Of a stretch of 64,000 bases of DNA, positions 25,401 through 38,220 are shown piece by piece. Within the stretch, counting starts at the first letter, position 1. Every line of letters begins with the position of its first letter. The notes below the pieces were generated by a model. It had not been told where the DNA came from and made no database searches. It was given only the letters and a program-made list of their open reading frames with translations. The DNA comes from Lophium mytilinum (Eukaryota > Ascomycota > Dothideomycetes > Mytilinidiales > Mytilinidiaceae), in assembly GCA_010093605.1 (NCBI GenBank), contig MU004201.1, positions 259,216-323,215 of the forward strand. The letters run 5' to 3'. The position numbers were made by a program, and so were the translations under genes.

Positions 25401-25760
25401 AGAAGGAGGATTAAGATAATTTTTATAGTATTAGCAGTATGCAGCTAGCTAGATTAGGCTGGAGAAACGCTTGCATAGTTAATTTAGTTTATAACCTTCT
25501 TTCCTTAGCTACTCCTTATAGGAGCTTAGACTTAAAGGAAAGAAAGGTAGTATTAGGCCTTATAAGGCCTTTTCCTTTATTTATTATAGGACGGGCACGT
25601 AGGTTACGTGCCCTTGCGCCTCTTAGCACGCTAGCGCATTAGCGCGCGCACAGCAGTGTACTTCTAGCTACTGCGCTCGCGTTTCTTTTCTCTCTTTATC
25701 TTACAACCTCTATAGTATAGTAATAGAAACCTTACCTTTCTCTATATAGCCTACAAGTCT
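25401..25760 (+). mobile_element. 3' noncoding end, probably LTR, of family F
   Basis: After the chromodomain the sequence turns noncoding and locally GC-rich. It has a perfect 9-bp inverted repeat with the TTACGTGCC 9-mer and CT-rich tracts. No second LTR is in the window, so edges are approximate. Confidence 0.4.
25593..25613. repeat. Perfect inverted repeat GGGCACGTA-GGT-TACGTGCCC
   Basis: Arms 25593-25601 and 25605-25613 are exact reverse complements around three bases. The right arm holds TTACGTGCC (25604-25612), the 9-mer also present in LTRs of A1, B and C. Confidence 0.75.
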
Positions 25761-27540
25761 TTATAAAAGTAGTATATTTTAAGTTTAAAGAAATTATCTA
25801 TTTAGTAATACTATATTTAAATACTATGTAGTAGTATAAGATTTATTTTTATAAAGTAATCTACTTCTAGTAACTATAAAGACCTTCTTAGGAGTTATAT
25901 ATTATAAAAGAATCTAATAACTAATATAGCTATTTAATACCTTCTTAAATAGGTTAGTTTAAGATAAACTACTATATATATATATAATAGCGGCTATACT
26001 ATTATATTAGAAAATATTAGTTATAATAATTACTTTATGAATATACTAATAGCTCTATAACTACTTTAATAGAGAGTTTTCTTTTCCTTATAAAATAGTT
26101 ATTTAAATATTCTTTTTAAACTAAATCTATTTATAATATAATCTAAATATTAAAATATTAATTAGCTAGAAATATACTATGAAAAGCAATACTAGAGTAA
26201 TTAAATCTTTTTAGATTAAAGGTAAGGTATATAGAAAGCGAAACAAGTTCTATAGAATAGTTATTAATTCGTAAAGTACTAATAAAGGTTTATTAGAGTA
26301 TTCTATTAGAAACAACTACTTTAACTTTATTATAATCTTATCTATATTTTATAAATATATAATTAAGAAATTACACTTACACTATAAATGCATTTTTTTC
26401 ATATATTTCAATTAAAGTAATAGTATTACTAGTATATATAAAAGTGTATATAAATCTAGATATTAAAATCTAGATTGAAACTTAACTACCTAGAAATATT
26501 AGAAGCTTCTCCTTTATTAAATCTATAGACTATTATACTTAAAAACCATATTTTCTAGCGTTATGTATACTATTTGTCTAGTTCTATTAATAGTGTCTGG
26601 TAGGGTTGGCCTCCTAGCAGATAAATAATAGAATTAAACCATACTTACTATTACTATAAAAAATCATTTCCTATATAATTAGACAATTTCTATCCTTTTT
26701 ATTGGATTCTAAAGCTTTTATATAAGCTATTCTATACACATTTATCACTCAATAAAATCTAAATAGTAAGTTATAAGTTTTAGATAGTTTCTTAATACTA
26801 ATAGAATCTATATAGGTATTAAAATAACTAATATATCTACAACTATCTTCCCCTTAAGAATCCTAGTAATAAAGCTATTCTAAAATGCATATAATAATGA
26901 AAGAAAATGCAGAATCTACTTTATCTCTATATACTTATTCATACTCATACTATATATAACTATAATTTAAAATAAAATATTTTAAAGTATATACTTATTA
27001 GATTGGGTTCTATAAAAACTTATTCTTTAAGTAATAAAATATATATAGTATTTATAGTATAAAAGCTATAGTAGTTATTTAGATAAAGCTATATACTTTT
27101 AAATACTTATAGAAAAGAATAAAAATAAATTTCAAGTAAGCTAATTTATACCTATTAAGTAAAAGCACTTAGCTAATATATATAGATTATTCCTATTAGT
27201 TTAAATTCAACCGTTCTTCTCTTAAATACATATTATAATCTAGTTTATAACAAAGTTATTTAAAATAAAACCTAGCATATAGTATAATAATCTAAAACTA
27301 CTTATAATATATTAGACTAATTTTAATTATAGTACTTTAAGTAGACAGTTTATATAGATACTCTTAGTACATAGTATAGAGTAATAGAATAGCTCTAGTA
27401 AAGAAGAGAATTACTAAGTTAAAATAAAAAGCTTAGGTAATTAAAAGACTTTTAATAAGAGATAGATACTTTTACACTTATATAGAACTATTTAAATAAA
27501 ACGTCTTAATATATTTAGTATATATATACATAATAATCTA
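25761..27540. other. AT-rich stretch without recognised feature
   Basis: Very AT-rich sequence. I see no coding match, LTR edge, RNA gene or tandem repeat that I can support. Confidence 0.5.
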
Positions 27541-27638
27541 GTAGAAGAAAGGGTTTTATAGCTACTTTAAATAAGCTAACCTAATGCTACAACTACTATT
27601 ACAATCCTAAGAATAACCTATAAAACCCTTTCTTCTTC
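27541..27638. repeat. Short inverted-repeat element (MITE-like), next to the gap
   Basis: Arms 27541-27561 and 27618-27638 are reverse complements at 20 of 21 positions (core AGAAGAAAGGGTTTTATAG), around a 56-base loop. The right arm ends exactly at the run of Ns. It could be a small DNA-transposon derivative, or a hairpin at which assembly failed and duplicated an end. Confidence 0.65.
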
Positions 27639-27753
27639 NNNNNNNNNNNNNNNNNNNNNNNNNNNNNNNNNNNNNNNNNNNNNNNNNNNNNNNNNNNNNN
27701 NNNNNNNNNNNNNNNNNNNNNNNNNNNNNNNNNNNNNNNNNNNNNNNNNNNNN
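27639..27753. other. Assembly gap (115 N)
   Basis: A run of 115 undetermined bases, directly next to the inverted repeat. 27754-27861 beyond it is AT-rich with nothing recognised. Confidence 0.99.
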
Positions 27754-27861
27754 ACTATCCACTATTTAAAATCTTAGTATACTAGTATTATTCTTAGCAT
27801 GTATACTTAATATTTAATACTATTTATAATATAGAGCTAGTAGTTCTATTACTTTACTATA

Positions 27862-27991
27862 CTATTAGGGGTTAAGATTAGAACGTTAGAATACTACATT
27901 AGATAGTCTTAACATTAATAAAAGATAAATATAGTAGAGAAAGAGGTTCCTAGAACAGAAGTTATTATAACCTAACAGCCGGAGTACTATT
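27862..27991 (+). repeat. Left long terminal inverted repeat
   Basis: Starts CTATTAGGGG and pairs with 29224-29356. I estimate 75-80% identity by eye; edges are where similarity fades. Confidence 0.65.
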
Positions 27992-29223
27992 CATCTATTC
28001 TATAGAACTTCTATCATTTAACTTCTACTTATATACTCTAGAGTATATATTTATTTATAATATTTAATACTACTATCTATTTATCTATCTAGAATTCTAA
28101 TAAGATTATGTATACCTATACTATATATATAAGTATTCTATAAAGTTAGTAAGATAAATAGATATACTAGTTCTTGAGAGTAGTAATTTATATAAACTAT
28201 AAAAGTTATATAGTAATATATATTAGTTATAGAAGAAAAATGTAATTATATTTATAGTATCTTAGAAATATAACCTAGAAAGTGCCTCTAGGCCCTACTT
28301 AAGGCCCTTTAGATAACTATACGCTCTCTTAAAGTACTATAAATAGTGCTAGTAGTATTATAGTAGGTTAATATAATATAATATCTAAAACGTAGCTCTT
28401 CTAGGGCTAATATTAATAATAACTCTAATACTATCTAAAGTTCTTTAAGAATGCCTACTAAAGCATCTAAAATACCTCTAAAAAGTCTAGAATATATAGA
28501 TTTAACCATAGATAAAGCTACTTTCTCCCATTTATTTTTATTTATTACATTCTATTATACTAGTGTAGCTTCTATTAGAGTCTATATAGCTGTTCTATCT
28601 AGGCTCATTTATAAGGGGAAACTGTTTGCTGCCAGGTAGCATTTAGGTAAAAACCTTATCTTCTATTATATCTACCGCGGAGCGCTTTTCTCTATTACGT
28701 TTTACTATAGAGAATATAGGGTTAGGTCTAGAAAAGCTACTATTAGAATAAGCTATTAAGATATATTATTCTATATCTATCTAAAATAGTTTCTTATTAT
28801 CCTTCTAGGTTGGGGCCGCGTAGAATCCAGATAAATAGCTGGTATAGAATTAGTGTAAGGGCCCGCGTATAAGTAGTACGCCCGCGGGGCCTTTATCTAA
28901 GGTAATAAGATAGGTAGAAATATACATATTTATAGATATATATAGAGATAGTGCCTTAGACTTATTTAGGCTTGCCTACTTAAGCCTCTATTACTAGGTA
29001 ACAATGCGCCTATTTCTGCTTATTTATTCCTTAAGCCTAGTACTATAAGTTATTATCTATTCTCTATAGTTAAATAGACTAGCATACGCATCTATCTATT
29101 TAGGCTATATAGATAGTATTATTAGTAAGGTATTAATCCTTCTCTATATATAGTATATTATAGTAATATATTTATGCATAATAAGTAACTAGAGGTTACG
29201 TAATAGAGGCTCTATAAAATAGG

Positions 29224-29356
29224 CGAACGTTGCTCCGCTCTTTAGGTTATTTTAACATCTATCCTAGAAACCTCTTTCTCTCTTATATTTATTTTTTATT
29301 AATATTAATACTATTTAATCTAACAATTCTAACGTTCTAACCTCAAGCCCTAATAA
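29224..29356 (-). repeat. Right long terminal inverted repeat
   Basis: Reverse-complement partner of 27862-27991; outer end CCCTAATAAG. Confidence 0.65.
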
Positions 29357-29714
29357 GAGTTAAGTACCCTTCTAGCTTCTAGGAGTAATAGAAGTAACCC
29401 TAGGAGAAATTTTCTATAATAGAGTACACTTTTATAATAAGCTATAGTATGCGCTACTACCTATATAGTAACTATAAGTAGTATTATTATAGACCCCTAA
29501 TAAAGACTATACTTAATAATATAGTACCCTTCTATTAGTAGCGCCGCGGGCCTCTAATAAAGCGTTCTAACTATTAGGCGCAATATTAGGTAATAGACCT
29601 TACAACTGTAGAAGCACTTGCAAGCCGCTATAATAGAAGGGTAGAAATAGTACCCTAGAAAGTCCTTACTAATTATATTAATTACTTTAATAGCTCTATA
29701 ACTTCTTCTTTTAC

Positions 29715-29848
29715 TTACTATTACTATATAGCGACTAATATCTAGAGCGTTTAGTATTAGTAATAGCGCGTGCACGCGCCTAGTATTACTAATTAATTGC
29801 TATTACTATATAGAGACTAATACGCGGAAAGCTTAGTATTAATAATAG
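29715..29848. repeat. 52-bp direct repeat, two copies
   Basis: 29715-29766 and 29797-29848 share the frame CTATTACTATATAG-GACTAATA ... TTAGTATTA-TAATAG, with differences clustered in the middle. The 30 bp between them hold the GC-rich palindrome at 29766-29779. Confidence 0.75.
29766..29779. repeat. 14-bp palindrome GCGCGTGCACGCGC
   Basis: Perfectly self-complementary and GC-rich, in a strongly AT-rich setting, at the junction after the first 52-bp repeat unit. Confidence 0.8.
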
Positions 29849-30813
29849 TAAGCCTAAGCGCATGTCTAGCGTTATAAAATACCTACCTATAGACTATCTA
29901 TTTCCTATATACTACCTGTATCCTGTTATTTACTATAACCCTCTAGGTAGTTCTATAGCTAAGCGTAACTAGTGCTACTAGTGCTACTAGCACTACCCTC
30001 TTAAACCTTCCACGCATCTAAAACCATGTAGTAAATAATCTAAATTTAATAGGATTTTATATATAAATTTAATGCCTTACCCCTCTAAGTTTTCTTTCTT
30101 CTATATTAACTTATTTTTCTACCTTATTATATAGCTAACCCTAGCCGCTATACTTTTAACCGCGCTAAAGCCCTATAGTTTAGTAATTCCGTTACTAGTA
30201 GATGCTCTACTACTAGAGGCCCCTTTAGTAACGCTAATAGTATTCCTATTAACCCTTACCGCGTTATATTATATTAAGCAGGCGCCTTAAACCTGCACTA
30301 CTTTCTTATAGAAGATAATAATGATAATAAAACGTGGGATAATTATAGCCTGCAGCCTTCTCTTATTTAGCCAGCAAACTTACCTTCCTAAGGCGCGACT
30401 TAATTCTAGTTGCAGATATTAGCTACTACCTCTTAACTAGCTCTATCTATTAGACTAATCCCTTCTATAACACCCGCTAAGCTCTAATATTATTAAACTA
30501 AGTTTAGTACTATAGGTAAGCCTCTACTAGTTACTTTAGCTTCTCTAGTAGAGACTACTATAGAGGAGACTATACTTCTACTCTTCTATATTAGTAGCTA
30601 TATACTAGGTAACTTTAATTTACCTAATTAACTTATAAATATAACTGCCGGCCTTAATAATAATAAGAACTTCTTCTTTAACTTTAATTCGGCTAATAAA
30701 TATAACTATTAAGAGGAGGATTATTAGTTTAGTAATAACGCAGACAATAAAGTTAATAAATGTAAGATAGCCTATTAAGGTATTACTATTAAGACTTCTA
30801 ATATTATAGTATA

Positions 30814-31024
30814 TATTACAGCATAAACCTAGGATTCTAGTAATTACGTGCTAAGGTTACGTGCCGTCCCTTACGTGACCTAAGCGAGACGCGCTAAGCT
30901 GCGGCCTGTGCGCCGGCCTTAAACTACAACCTCTTAAGAGCTCCTAGCTCTCTCTCTCCTTCTTAGCTTAGATTTTTATATTAGTTAATATACCTTATTA
31001 CTTGTATTATATCGGCCCCCTATA
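30814..31024 (+). repeat. 5' LTR of C
   Basis: Starts TATTACAGCATAAACC, matching 38241 onward. It holds three TTACGTG sites (30844, 30857, 30871), the middle one within TTACGTGCC. The pair is about 10 bp shorter than the 3' LTR. The inner edge is set within a few bases. Confidence 0.82.
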
Positions 31025-31025
31025 T

Positions 31026-31035
31026 AATTTAAGCT
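31026..31035 (+). other. Putative self-complementary primer binding site of C
   Basis: AATTTAAGCT, next to the LTR edge, pairs with AGCTTAGATT at 30965-30974 inside the LTR, nine Watson-Crick pairs plus one G-U wobble in RNA. Confidence 0.5.
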
Positions 31036-31099
31036 TACCCTTTCACGCTTAGAATCTTATTAATTTTTTCTAGAACTCTATTATAAGATCTAGGCGTTT

Positions 31100-33450
31100 T
31101 TACTAAAACTAATTAAACCCTCCGGCCTAGCTATATAGCTACGCGCGGCACTTAAATCTAACCTAGCGGACCGTAATCTAGCACCGCCTCCTTTAAATAA
31201 GCTAGTTGCTATAGCTAAGCTTTAAAATAATGTAAAGGCTCCAGGCACTATAAATAGCGCTAACCTAAACACTTCTATAACTCTATTAACCGCTAAGAAT
31301 AAGAAAGCCTACTATGCTGCGCGCCTTACGCGTTTCTAAGGCGCAGTTAAGGGCCTTTCTACTCCAGCTATTATTCCTAGCTTCTACTACGGAACTAGAG
31401 GACTAATTCTAAATATCTAAGAATAGACCTAAGACTCTATAACTCTTCCAGCCACCTTATAGGCAATATATAATACCCAGCGCGCTAATACCTAGCGCCC
31501 TAAATGCCTAGCGGACGAATAAGTTAACGCTGCTGGATCCTCTAACTAGAACTAGACTGTTACTAATAAACTTAACCCGGACTGCGACTCTAACAGTAAA
31601 GGAGGCTTCGTTACGCCTAGCATAAATATCCTAGGTAAGCGCGCTATATAGTTTATTACTAAGGATAATATAAATAAGATATAAGCTAGAGGTAGTAAGC
31701 CGCGTTCTACTTATTACCGCGTGTCTATAGCGGACCGATAAGCCTGTATTTTAGTTGCACGCCATAAGACTTAATAGGTTCTAGACGCTAAACCTAAGTA
31801 TATAGATATTCTAAAGGGACTATAAGAAACCGACCTATAGCGCTATATATAGCTACTAGTCTAGCTTCTTAACTATTATAGTAATGGTATAATAACTATT
31901 AATACTATAGTTACTAATAAGACTAAATTTGCCGCTGTAGTAAATAAGGATAACCTAGTATAGTAGGAATTTATCTAGAAGCTTTTTATAGAGTATAAAG
32001 TAGGCTTTAAAGAAGCAAATAATAAAGATAAGCTCTATAATAAACTCTAGAATAAATACTAAAAGTATAAATAGGATACTACTAATAACACTACTATAGT
32101 AGAATAAGAACTAGAGGCCTATTATGCTAAGCAGCTACAGTAAGTTACAAGCAGTTGTTAGGCCGACCTTAAGCTTAATTAAATGCGCCTACACCGTAAT
32201 TACTGGCGTGGCAAGTACTAGACTCTTAAAGAGATATATAAGAAACTTACTACTTATATTAAGAACCTTAAATAGTAGCTTTATTAATAGGCTTATCTAC
32301 AGCCCTTAGACTCTAGCCGTAATTTAGATAATAATAATAGCACCCGCTCTCCTACGCCTGCAGTACTAGTTTGCTATTATTCTATTGGCTAGCCTCTGCA
32401 GTTTAATTCTATTAAGAGTAAGTCCGCTACTCTATTTACGTCTATTTAGGATCTAGGCGCGTACATAGCAATATCTTGTTACCCTAATCTAGATAAGTTT
32501 AGTAGTAGTAATAAGGATAAATTATTCTACTAGTAGTAGCGCATGCAGGTACTTAGTAAGCTAGATATCTACGCACTACTATACGCTACTACTAATTATC
32601 GCATAGTATACGTCCGTAATAGGCTTAAGGGTAAAGCATTTAATATAATCTTCTACTATACTAAACCTAATAGCGATAAGCTATATCTCTCTATAGAGAA
32701 ACTAATTAATAACCTTAATAAGGTCTATAGATCTTTTAATAAAGCAGCTAATGCGTGCACTAATTTGCATAATAGTAAGTTTATAGTAGAGAAAGATAAG
32801 CGCGTTATAACCTGGGTAGGATGTTTTAATACTAGTGTAGCCTTCCTCCGCCTTAAAGACCCCGAGAAGATCTACTATTTGCGATGTAATCTTGCTAACA
32901 GCCTTAAGTATAAGGCTACTAATAGATAGGATACTAATATAATAACTTTTATCGCTTTTCTATAGACTCTAGAATTATAGCTTAATATTATTAAGCTAAA
33001 TAAAGATGCCTGTAAAGAGAAGGAGACCTCTATATCTACGTGTAATACCCGTAAAGCTACTAGCGCTAGCTCTACTACGCTTTGCCGCCCGCCGCTTACT
33101 AACTAAGCGTATATCTAAGAACAACACTAGTAACACCACCCTAGGTAATGCTACCGCTGCGAATAACTCCCTAGGCCCCTTTAGTTGCGATCGCCGCACT
33201 ATTACGCGCCTTAAGTAGCTTAGTCGCTACTAGAACTATCTTAAGCGCGGATATATAGCTAATAGCGACACTCTATATATTAGCTAGCAGCTAGTCCCTA
33301 TCTATAAAGTTAGTAGCCTTACTAATAAAATTAACCTTACTAGCGTTATTATTAGCGCTATATATACTAGCTCTGCCTATAATAAGATAATAGAAAATAC
33401 TAAGTCCTTAGTAATAGTTACTACTAAGGACCTCTAATAGCCTTTAATAA
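31100..33450 (+). pseudogene. gag: Gag remains of C
   Basis: A capsid-like stretch lies around 32540-32930: a hydrophobic, Asn- and Tyr-rich helical region with INNLNKVYRSF and, further on, VAFLRLKDPEKIYYLR. It lines up in position with the capsid part of family A Gag. A knuckle-like basic block (LKRGYIANS) is near 33235-33270. Decayed. Confidence 0.65.
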
Positions 33451-33499
33451 TGGAAAATTAAGAGCGGTTATAGATAGGATTACTATTTTAGAATAGGAA

Positions 33500-36400
33500 A
33501 TCAAGCTAGTTATTGTGCGTATATCTACTCTTACGCCTTAACCGGTTAATAGCGAATAATTTAGCTTCTTAGGTAGAATCCTCTAATCTAATTCTAATTT
33601 ATTTACTACTAAGATCCTTTCTAATATAGAATTGGACTCTTAGTTCCTTTATTTAAAGACCGCGCGCCTTTATAAGATACCCACCCAACCCTTCTTATAA
33701 CCTATTATTCTTAAGCTTACTAATAGTAAGCCCTCTATAATACTAGACTGCGTAGTAGATATTACCTTCTATATAGATAACTACTATAATACTATTACCT
33801 ACTATATTACTAATACTAGATAATATAATATAATCCTAGGCATGCCCTAGCTCTAGCTTTATAACCCTACTCTTAGTTTTAGGAAAACGTAACTTATCTT
33901 CTAATCCGACTACTGCATGTCTAACTGCCTCTATTACAGTAGGCTAGTTATTGTAAAGAGCCTTATTTATTTAAAATATATTAAATTAAACTATACTAGA
34001 ACCTAGGCGATTTCTACGGCTCCTAATATAACCCTAACTCTAACCCTAACTCTAATTCTAATTCTAACCTTAGCCCGGCTATTAAAGGCCCCGACGACGC
34101 GGAGGATTCCCCTTAGCTTAATTATAATAGTAGGCCTCTTCTACCTAAACTAGTTTTACTAGACAAGCCACTAGCATATAATATCTAGTTTATCTCCGTG
34201 TACGCCTGTTCCACTATAGCTAAACGCAATAAAGACGCCGTAATAACTATTACTTTACGAGACTTTAAGTAACTAGATTAACTACTAGATACTAATAAAC
34301 AACACGCGTACGGGCGATAGGTAGTAAACCTAGCAGGTGTTACTGCGGAGGACTACCGTTACTTTAAGGAAAAGATAATAAAGTTACTATATATAAAGGA
34401 TTAGCTTTAATAAAACATTCCTTCTTTCTTCTATTAGATTCTAGTCGTCTTTAATCTATAGGCGGCTAATAAGCTGCCCCTATATAGGCCTAGCGTAGAC
34501 TATACTATTAATTTTAAAGATCTAAATACAAAACTCCCTATCCTGCGCTAATACGGCCTCTCCTATAATAAACTTTAAGCAGTTAAAGCCTATATTAATA
34601 AGATGCTTAGTAAGAGCTTTATCTATCCTAGCATATCGCCCTTCGCAGCGCCTATTATTATTATCCGCAAGCTAGGCGGAGAACTCTGCATCTATATTAA
34701 CTACCGCTTGCTAAATAAAATTATAATTAAGGATAGGAACGCCCCTTCTCTCCTACGCGATATAATTATGCAGCTCTGCAAAGCTAAAATATATTCCGTC
34801 TTTAACATTATTACCGCATTTAACAACATCCGCGTTAAGAATAGCAATTAGTATAAGATAGCCTTCCGTACTTAATATAGCGTCTTTAAATTTAACATTA
34901 TACCCTTTAGCCTATGCAACGCTCCCGGTATATTCTTATTTTTTATTAACTCTATACTACGCCTATACCTAGATATCTACTATATAGCTTATATAGATAA
35001 CATTCTTATTTATAGTAATAATAAAAAAGATTATAAAAAGAACTATATAAACGTCCTTACAGTACTATATAACGCAGGACTCTTTCTTAACATTAATAAG
35101 TGTTATTTCTTAGTTAAACGCGTAAAGTATCTTGGACTTATTATTACGCCTAATAGCATAGAGATGGACCTAAATAAGGTTAGCGCTATCTAAGATTAGA
35201 AGCTGCCCCGTAACGTTAAGAATGTCTAATTATATCTAGGCTTCTATAATTTCTACTAATAATTTATTGCTAGTTATTCAAGGATCGCCGCTCTACTAAC
35301 TAAGCTTACTAAGAAAATAATGGAATAAGGTAGCTTTCCTCTACTTGCTAATAGTCTAGCAGCTTAAGCCTTTAAGAAACTTGAAGCCTCCTTCCTAATA
35401 GCCCCGGTCCTTGCTTATTTTGACCCTAATCTAGACTATATCCTTAAAACTGACGCCTTAGATTATATTATAGCCGCAATTCTTTTATAATATAAACTAG
35501 ATAGAATCCTACGTCCTGTCGCCTTCTTCTTAAAGAAGATAACCCCTACTAAGTGTAATTATAAGATCTATAATGAAGAATTACTCGCTATTAGTTAAGC
35601 CCCTAAGAAATAGCAACCTAAGCTTACTAGTGTTATTAACCCTGCGCTTATACAAATAGACTATAAGAACCTAGAATACTTTATATCTTCTAAGTAGTTA
35701 AATTGCCGTTAAGCCCGATAGGCTAAATACCTTTCTTAATTTAACTTTATCCTAAACTAGCGACCAGGCAAGTAGTTAACTAAGCCTAATAGCCTTACTC
35801 GCAGGCCTAGTAATATTCTAGATAATCTAAACAATTCTAGGATAATGTATTAAACATAAACTATATTAAAAAAGACGAACCTATTAAAAGAAATGTACTA
35901 AGCCCTCCAGCTCGCCAATATGCTCCTTAATAAATAGGAGGTTACTATTATCTAATTCGCCTAGCTAATATATAATGTTGCGGAGTAGCACCCTATAGAT
36001 ATTCTATACGTTGTTTTAGTAGCTAATAATACAAGAGGGAAGAAAAAGTATTTAACTAAGGCCGTAGCTAATTATAGTAAGTTAGATAAAGATCTACAGG
36101 ACGCTGCCTCTAAAGTTACAACGCCTATAGCTACTAACGGTTTACCTAAAGAAGGAGCGCCGGAAGTATCTAAACCTAGTAACAAGTTAGATAAGGACTT
36201 ACTAGGGGACTATATTAACAACGCTACTATTTAGTAGATTAATTAAGCCTACATAGAGGATAATATCCTCTAGCGTATTATGCACACTAAAGAAACCGGT
36301 AAATAATAGATCCCGCTTAAACTTATTCGGAAACAGGGTATTAAGATTAAGCTTGGCGACTGCAAAACCTATAAAAATAGGCTATTTATTAACGGCCGCT

Positions 36401-37500
36401 TATATGTGCCTTACGACGCAAAGCTCTATATGCAGTTAATTAAAGAAGCCTATAACTCTCTCCCTAGAGGCTATACTAGAAGGAACTCCCTCTATTATCG
36501 CCTTTTTTCTTAGTACTACTAGCTAGGAATTATAAACTCTATTACTATATATATTAACGCCTGCCTTACATGCAGGCGCATAAAGGTCTATAAAGACGGC
36601 AGGCACAGTCTACTTAAACTGCTACTAATTCTAAATTAATCCTAGACGGATATATCTATTAATTTTATTACTAAGCTGCCCCCCTGCACTATTAAAGGGC
36701 GCATATACTAACACGTTATAGTAGTAGTTAACCGGCTCTCTAAGAAGCGCAAGTTTCTTCCTCTAGACTCTATAGAACTAGAAGACGTTGCGTAGGCATT
36801 TATTAATTAGATTTAGCGTAAAGAAGGCTATCTAGACTATATTATATCTAACCGCGGTGTATAGTTTATATCTTTCTTTTAGAAACACCTATATAAACAT
36901 ATAGAAACGCACCTAAAGCTATCTACTATAGCCTACCTAGAGACTAATAGTTAGACTAAGATTGTTAATATAGGCCTAAAGTAGTACCTACGCGCGTACG
37001 TTTATTACCTGCAGGATAATTAGGTGAACCTAATCGCCTTTACTAAGTTTAAAGCTAACGCTAATATTAACTAGTCTACTAGTATATTATCTTTTAAAGC
37101 TACTAAGGGTTATACGCCCTATAGTAGGCTGGAACCATTATTATAAGGCGTTATTATCCCCGGCCCTAAGCACCGTGGAGTTAACGCAGCTAAGAAACTT
37201 GTTACCCGCATTTACAATCTATATAAGTTCCTTAAAGGAGAACTCCGTTAGAATTAGTCTAAAATAAAGAAGCTAGCTAATTAAAATTATCTACTAGCCC
37301 CTAAGTTTAAAGTTAATAATATAGCCATGCTTAACACTAAGAATATCTACACTACGCGGCCGAGTAAGTCTCTTAATTATAAGAATCTCGGTTCCTTTTA
37401 TGTAACACGGGTTATTAATAATATAGCCTATAAGCTAGAACTTTCTAACTCTATAAAAGGAATCTTTCTAGTATTCTACCCGTAGCTACTCTATTAAATT
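33500..37500 (+). pseudogene. pol: Pol remains of C
   Basis: Protease region at about 33650-33860, ending in an NIILGMP block. RT at about 34480-35260, with GGELCIYINYRLLNK near 34675 and a YIDN-type catalytic block near 34990. RNase H at about 35400-35800, with KTDALDYIIAAIL near 35447. Integrase at about 36350-37480, with the Cys pair CLTCRRIKVYKDG near 36565 and a GPF/Y-like module at about 37380-37490. Ty3/Gypsy order. Broken many times. Confidence 0.82.
34030..34071. repeat. Hexamer repeat AAYYCT x7, telomere-like, inside C
   Basis: Seven hexamers in a row: AACCCT, AACTCT, AACCCT, AACTCT, AATTCT, AATTCT, AACCTT. In frame they encode Asn-Pro/Ser repeats, a flexible linker between protease and RT. 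Only two units equal the common telomere hexamer, so I read this as a coding microsatellite. Confidence 0.8.
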
Positions 37501-37559
37501 AATAAGAATCCGCCCCTTCCAGGATAATATCTAGAGCCCCTGCCTGCGCTTAAGGTAGA

Positions 37560-37800
37560 AGAAGATAGCTTTGCAGGGCAGTTCTATATTAATAAAGTCT
37601 TTAACTCCTATTTTAACGGCCACTAACTAGATCTATATATAGGTAAGAAGCCTTACTTAGTCTATAAAATAGCCTAGACTAGATATAATAATACCCGGCC
37701 TAAATAGAAGCCCTATTAGAACGCTAATAGTTATAATAAACTTCTTATAGGATACTATATAAAGTATAGTCTTAAAGTAGAACCTTATCTAATATTTAGC
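37560..37800 (+). pseudogene. Chromodomain of C
   Basis: FYINKVFNSYFNG, then YLVYKIA and NNTRPK with a final helix near LLIGYYIKYS match the layout of chromodomains after Gypsy integrases. Confidence 0.6.
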
Positions 37801-38220
37801 ATATTAGAATAGGAGGTTGCAAAGATAATAGGTAAAAGTATAAGCGCTGCCGCGGCGATAGCAGGCCTATAGAATATCCTTAGCACCACCCTAAGTAAGT
37901 ATAAATAGCAACCTTATTAGATAGCTAAGTTATCTTATAAGAAGGCTATTCTGCATAGGGAATCTAAAGTAGAACTCTAATAGGTAGAAGCTAATAATAG
38001 GCCTTAGGTTAATTTGTATAGTCCGCTTGCAGCGCTTAAGAACAACTATAAGGATAAATATAAGGACGGAAATAAGAAATATAGTAAGACTGCATAAGCG
38101 ACTATAGATAATAGTAAGTATGTAAATAGAAGAGCTGCATAAGCGGCTTAATATAGATAGAATGGAAAGAACGGAATAGATAAAGGAGCTATAATATATT
38201 ATAAGCCTTATAGGACTTTA

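Larger units (their letters stand above)
27862..29356. mobile_element. Element bounded by long inverted repeats, possibly non-autonomous DNA transposon
   Basis: About 130 bp at 27862-27991 and the reverse complement of 29224-29356 are clearly alike. Shared blocks include TTAGAACGTTAGAA, TTAATATTAATAAAA-like and GAGAAAGAGGTT. Weaker similarity continues about 55 bp inward on each side. The 1.2-kb middle is AT-rich, with a short open frame near 28451-28639 (62 codons) that I do not recognise. I found no clear target duplication. Alternative: two solo copies of one repeat in opposite orientation. Confidence 0.55.
29357..30808. other. Unassigned degraded region
   Basis: AT-rich sequence with plus-strand stretches of several dozen codons (for example near 30190-30290 and 30600-30800, where Asn- and Lys-rich pieces can be read), but no family I recognise. 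It may be a decayed element into which C inserted. It contains the direct repeat and palindrome listed separately. Confidence 0.35.

Noticed and set aside
26560-26640. GC-richer spot resembling part of a tRNA
   Set aside because: I could not fold a cloverleaf with proper arms or find A and B boxes.
28451-28639. Transposase gene in the inverted-repeat element
   Set aside because: Only 62 codons, no DDE or zinc-finger pattern; kept as an unassigned frame.
32996-33218. Overlapping frames on both strands near 33.0-33.2 kb
   Set aside because: Arg-rich low-complexity reading of the Gag tail of C; no independent gene signal.
34030-34071. Internal telomere
   Set aside because: Only two of seven hexamers are exact telomere units, and the run is in frame within pol of C.
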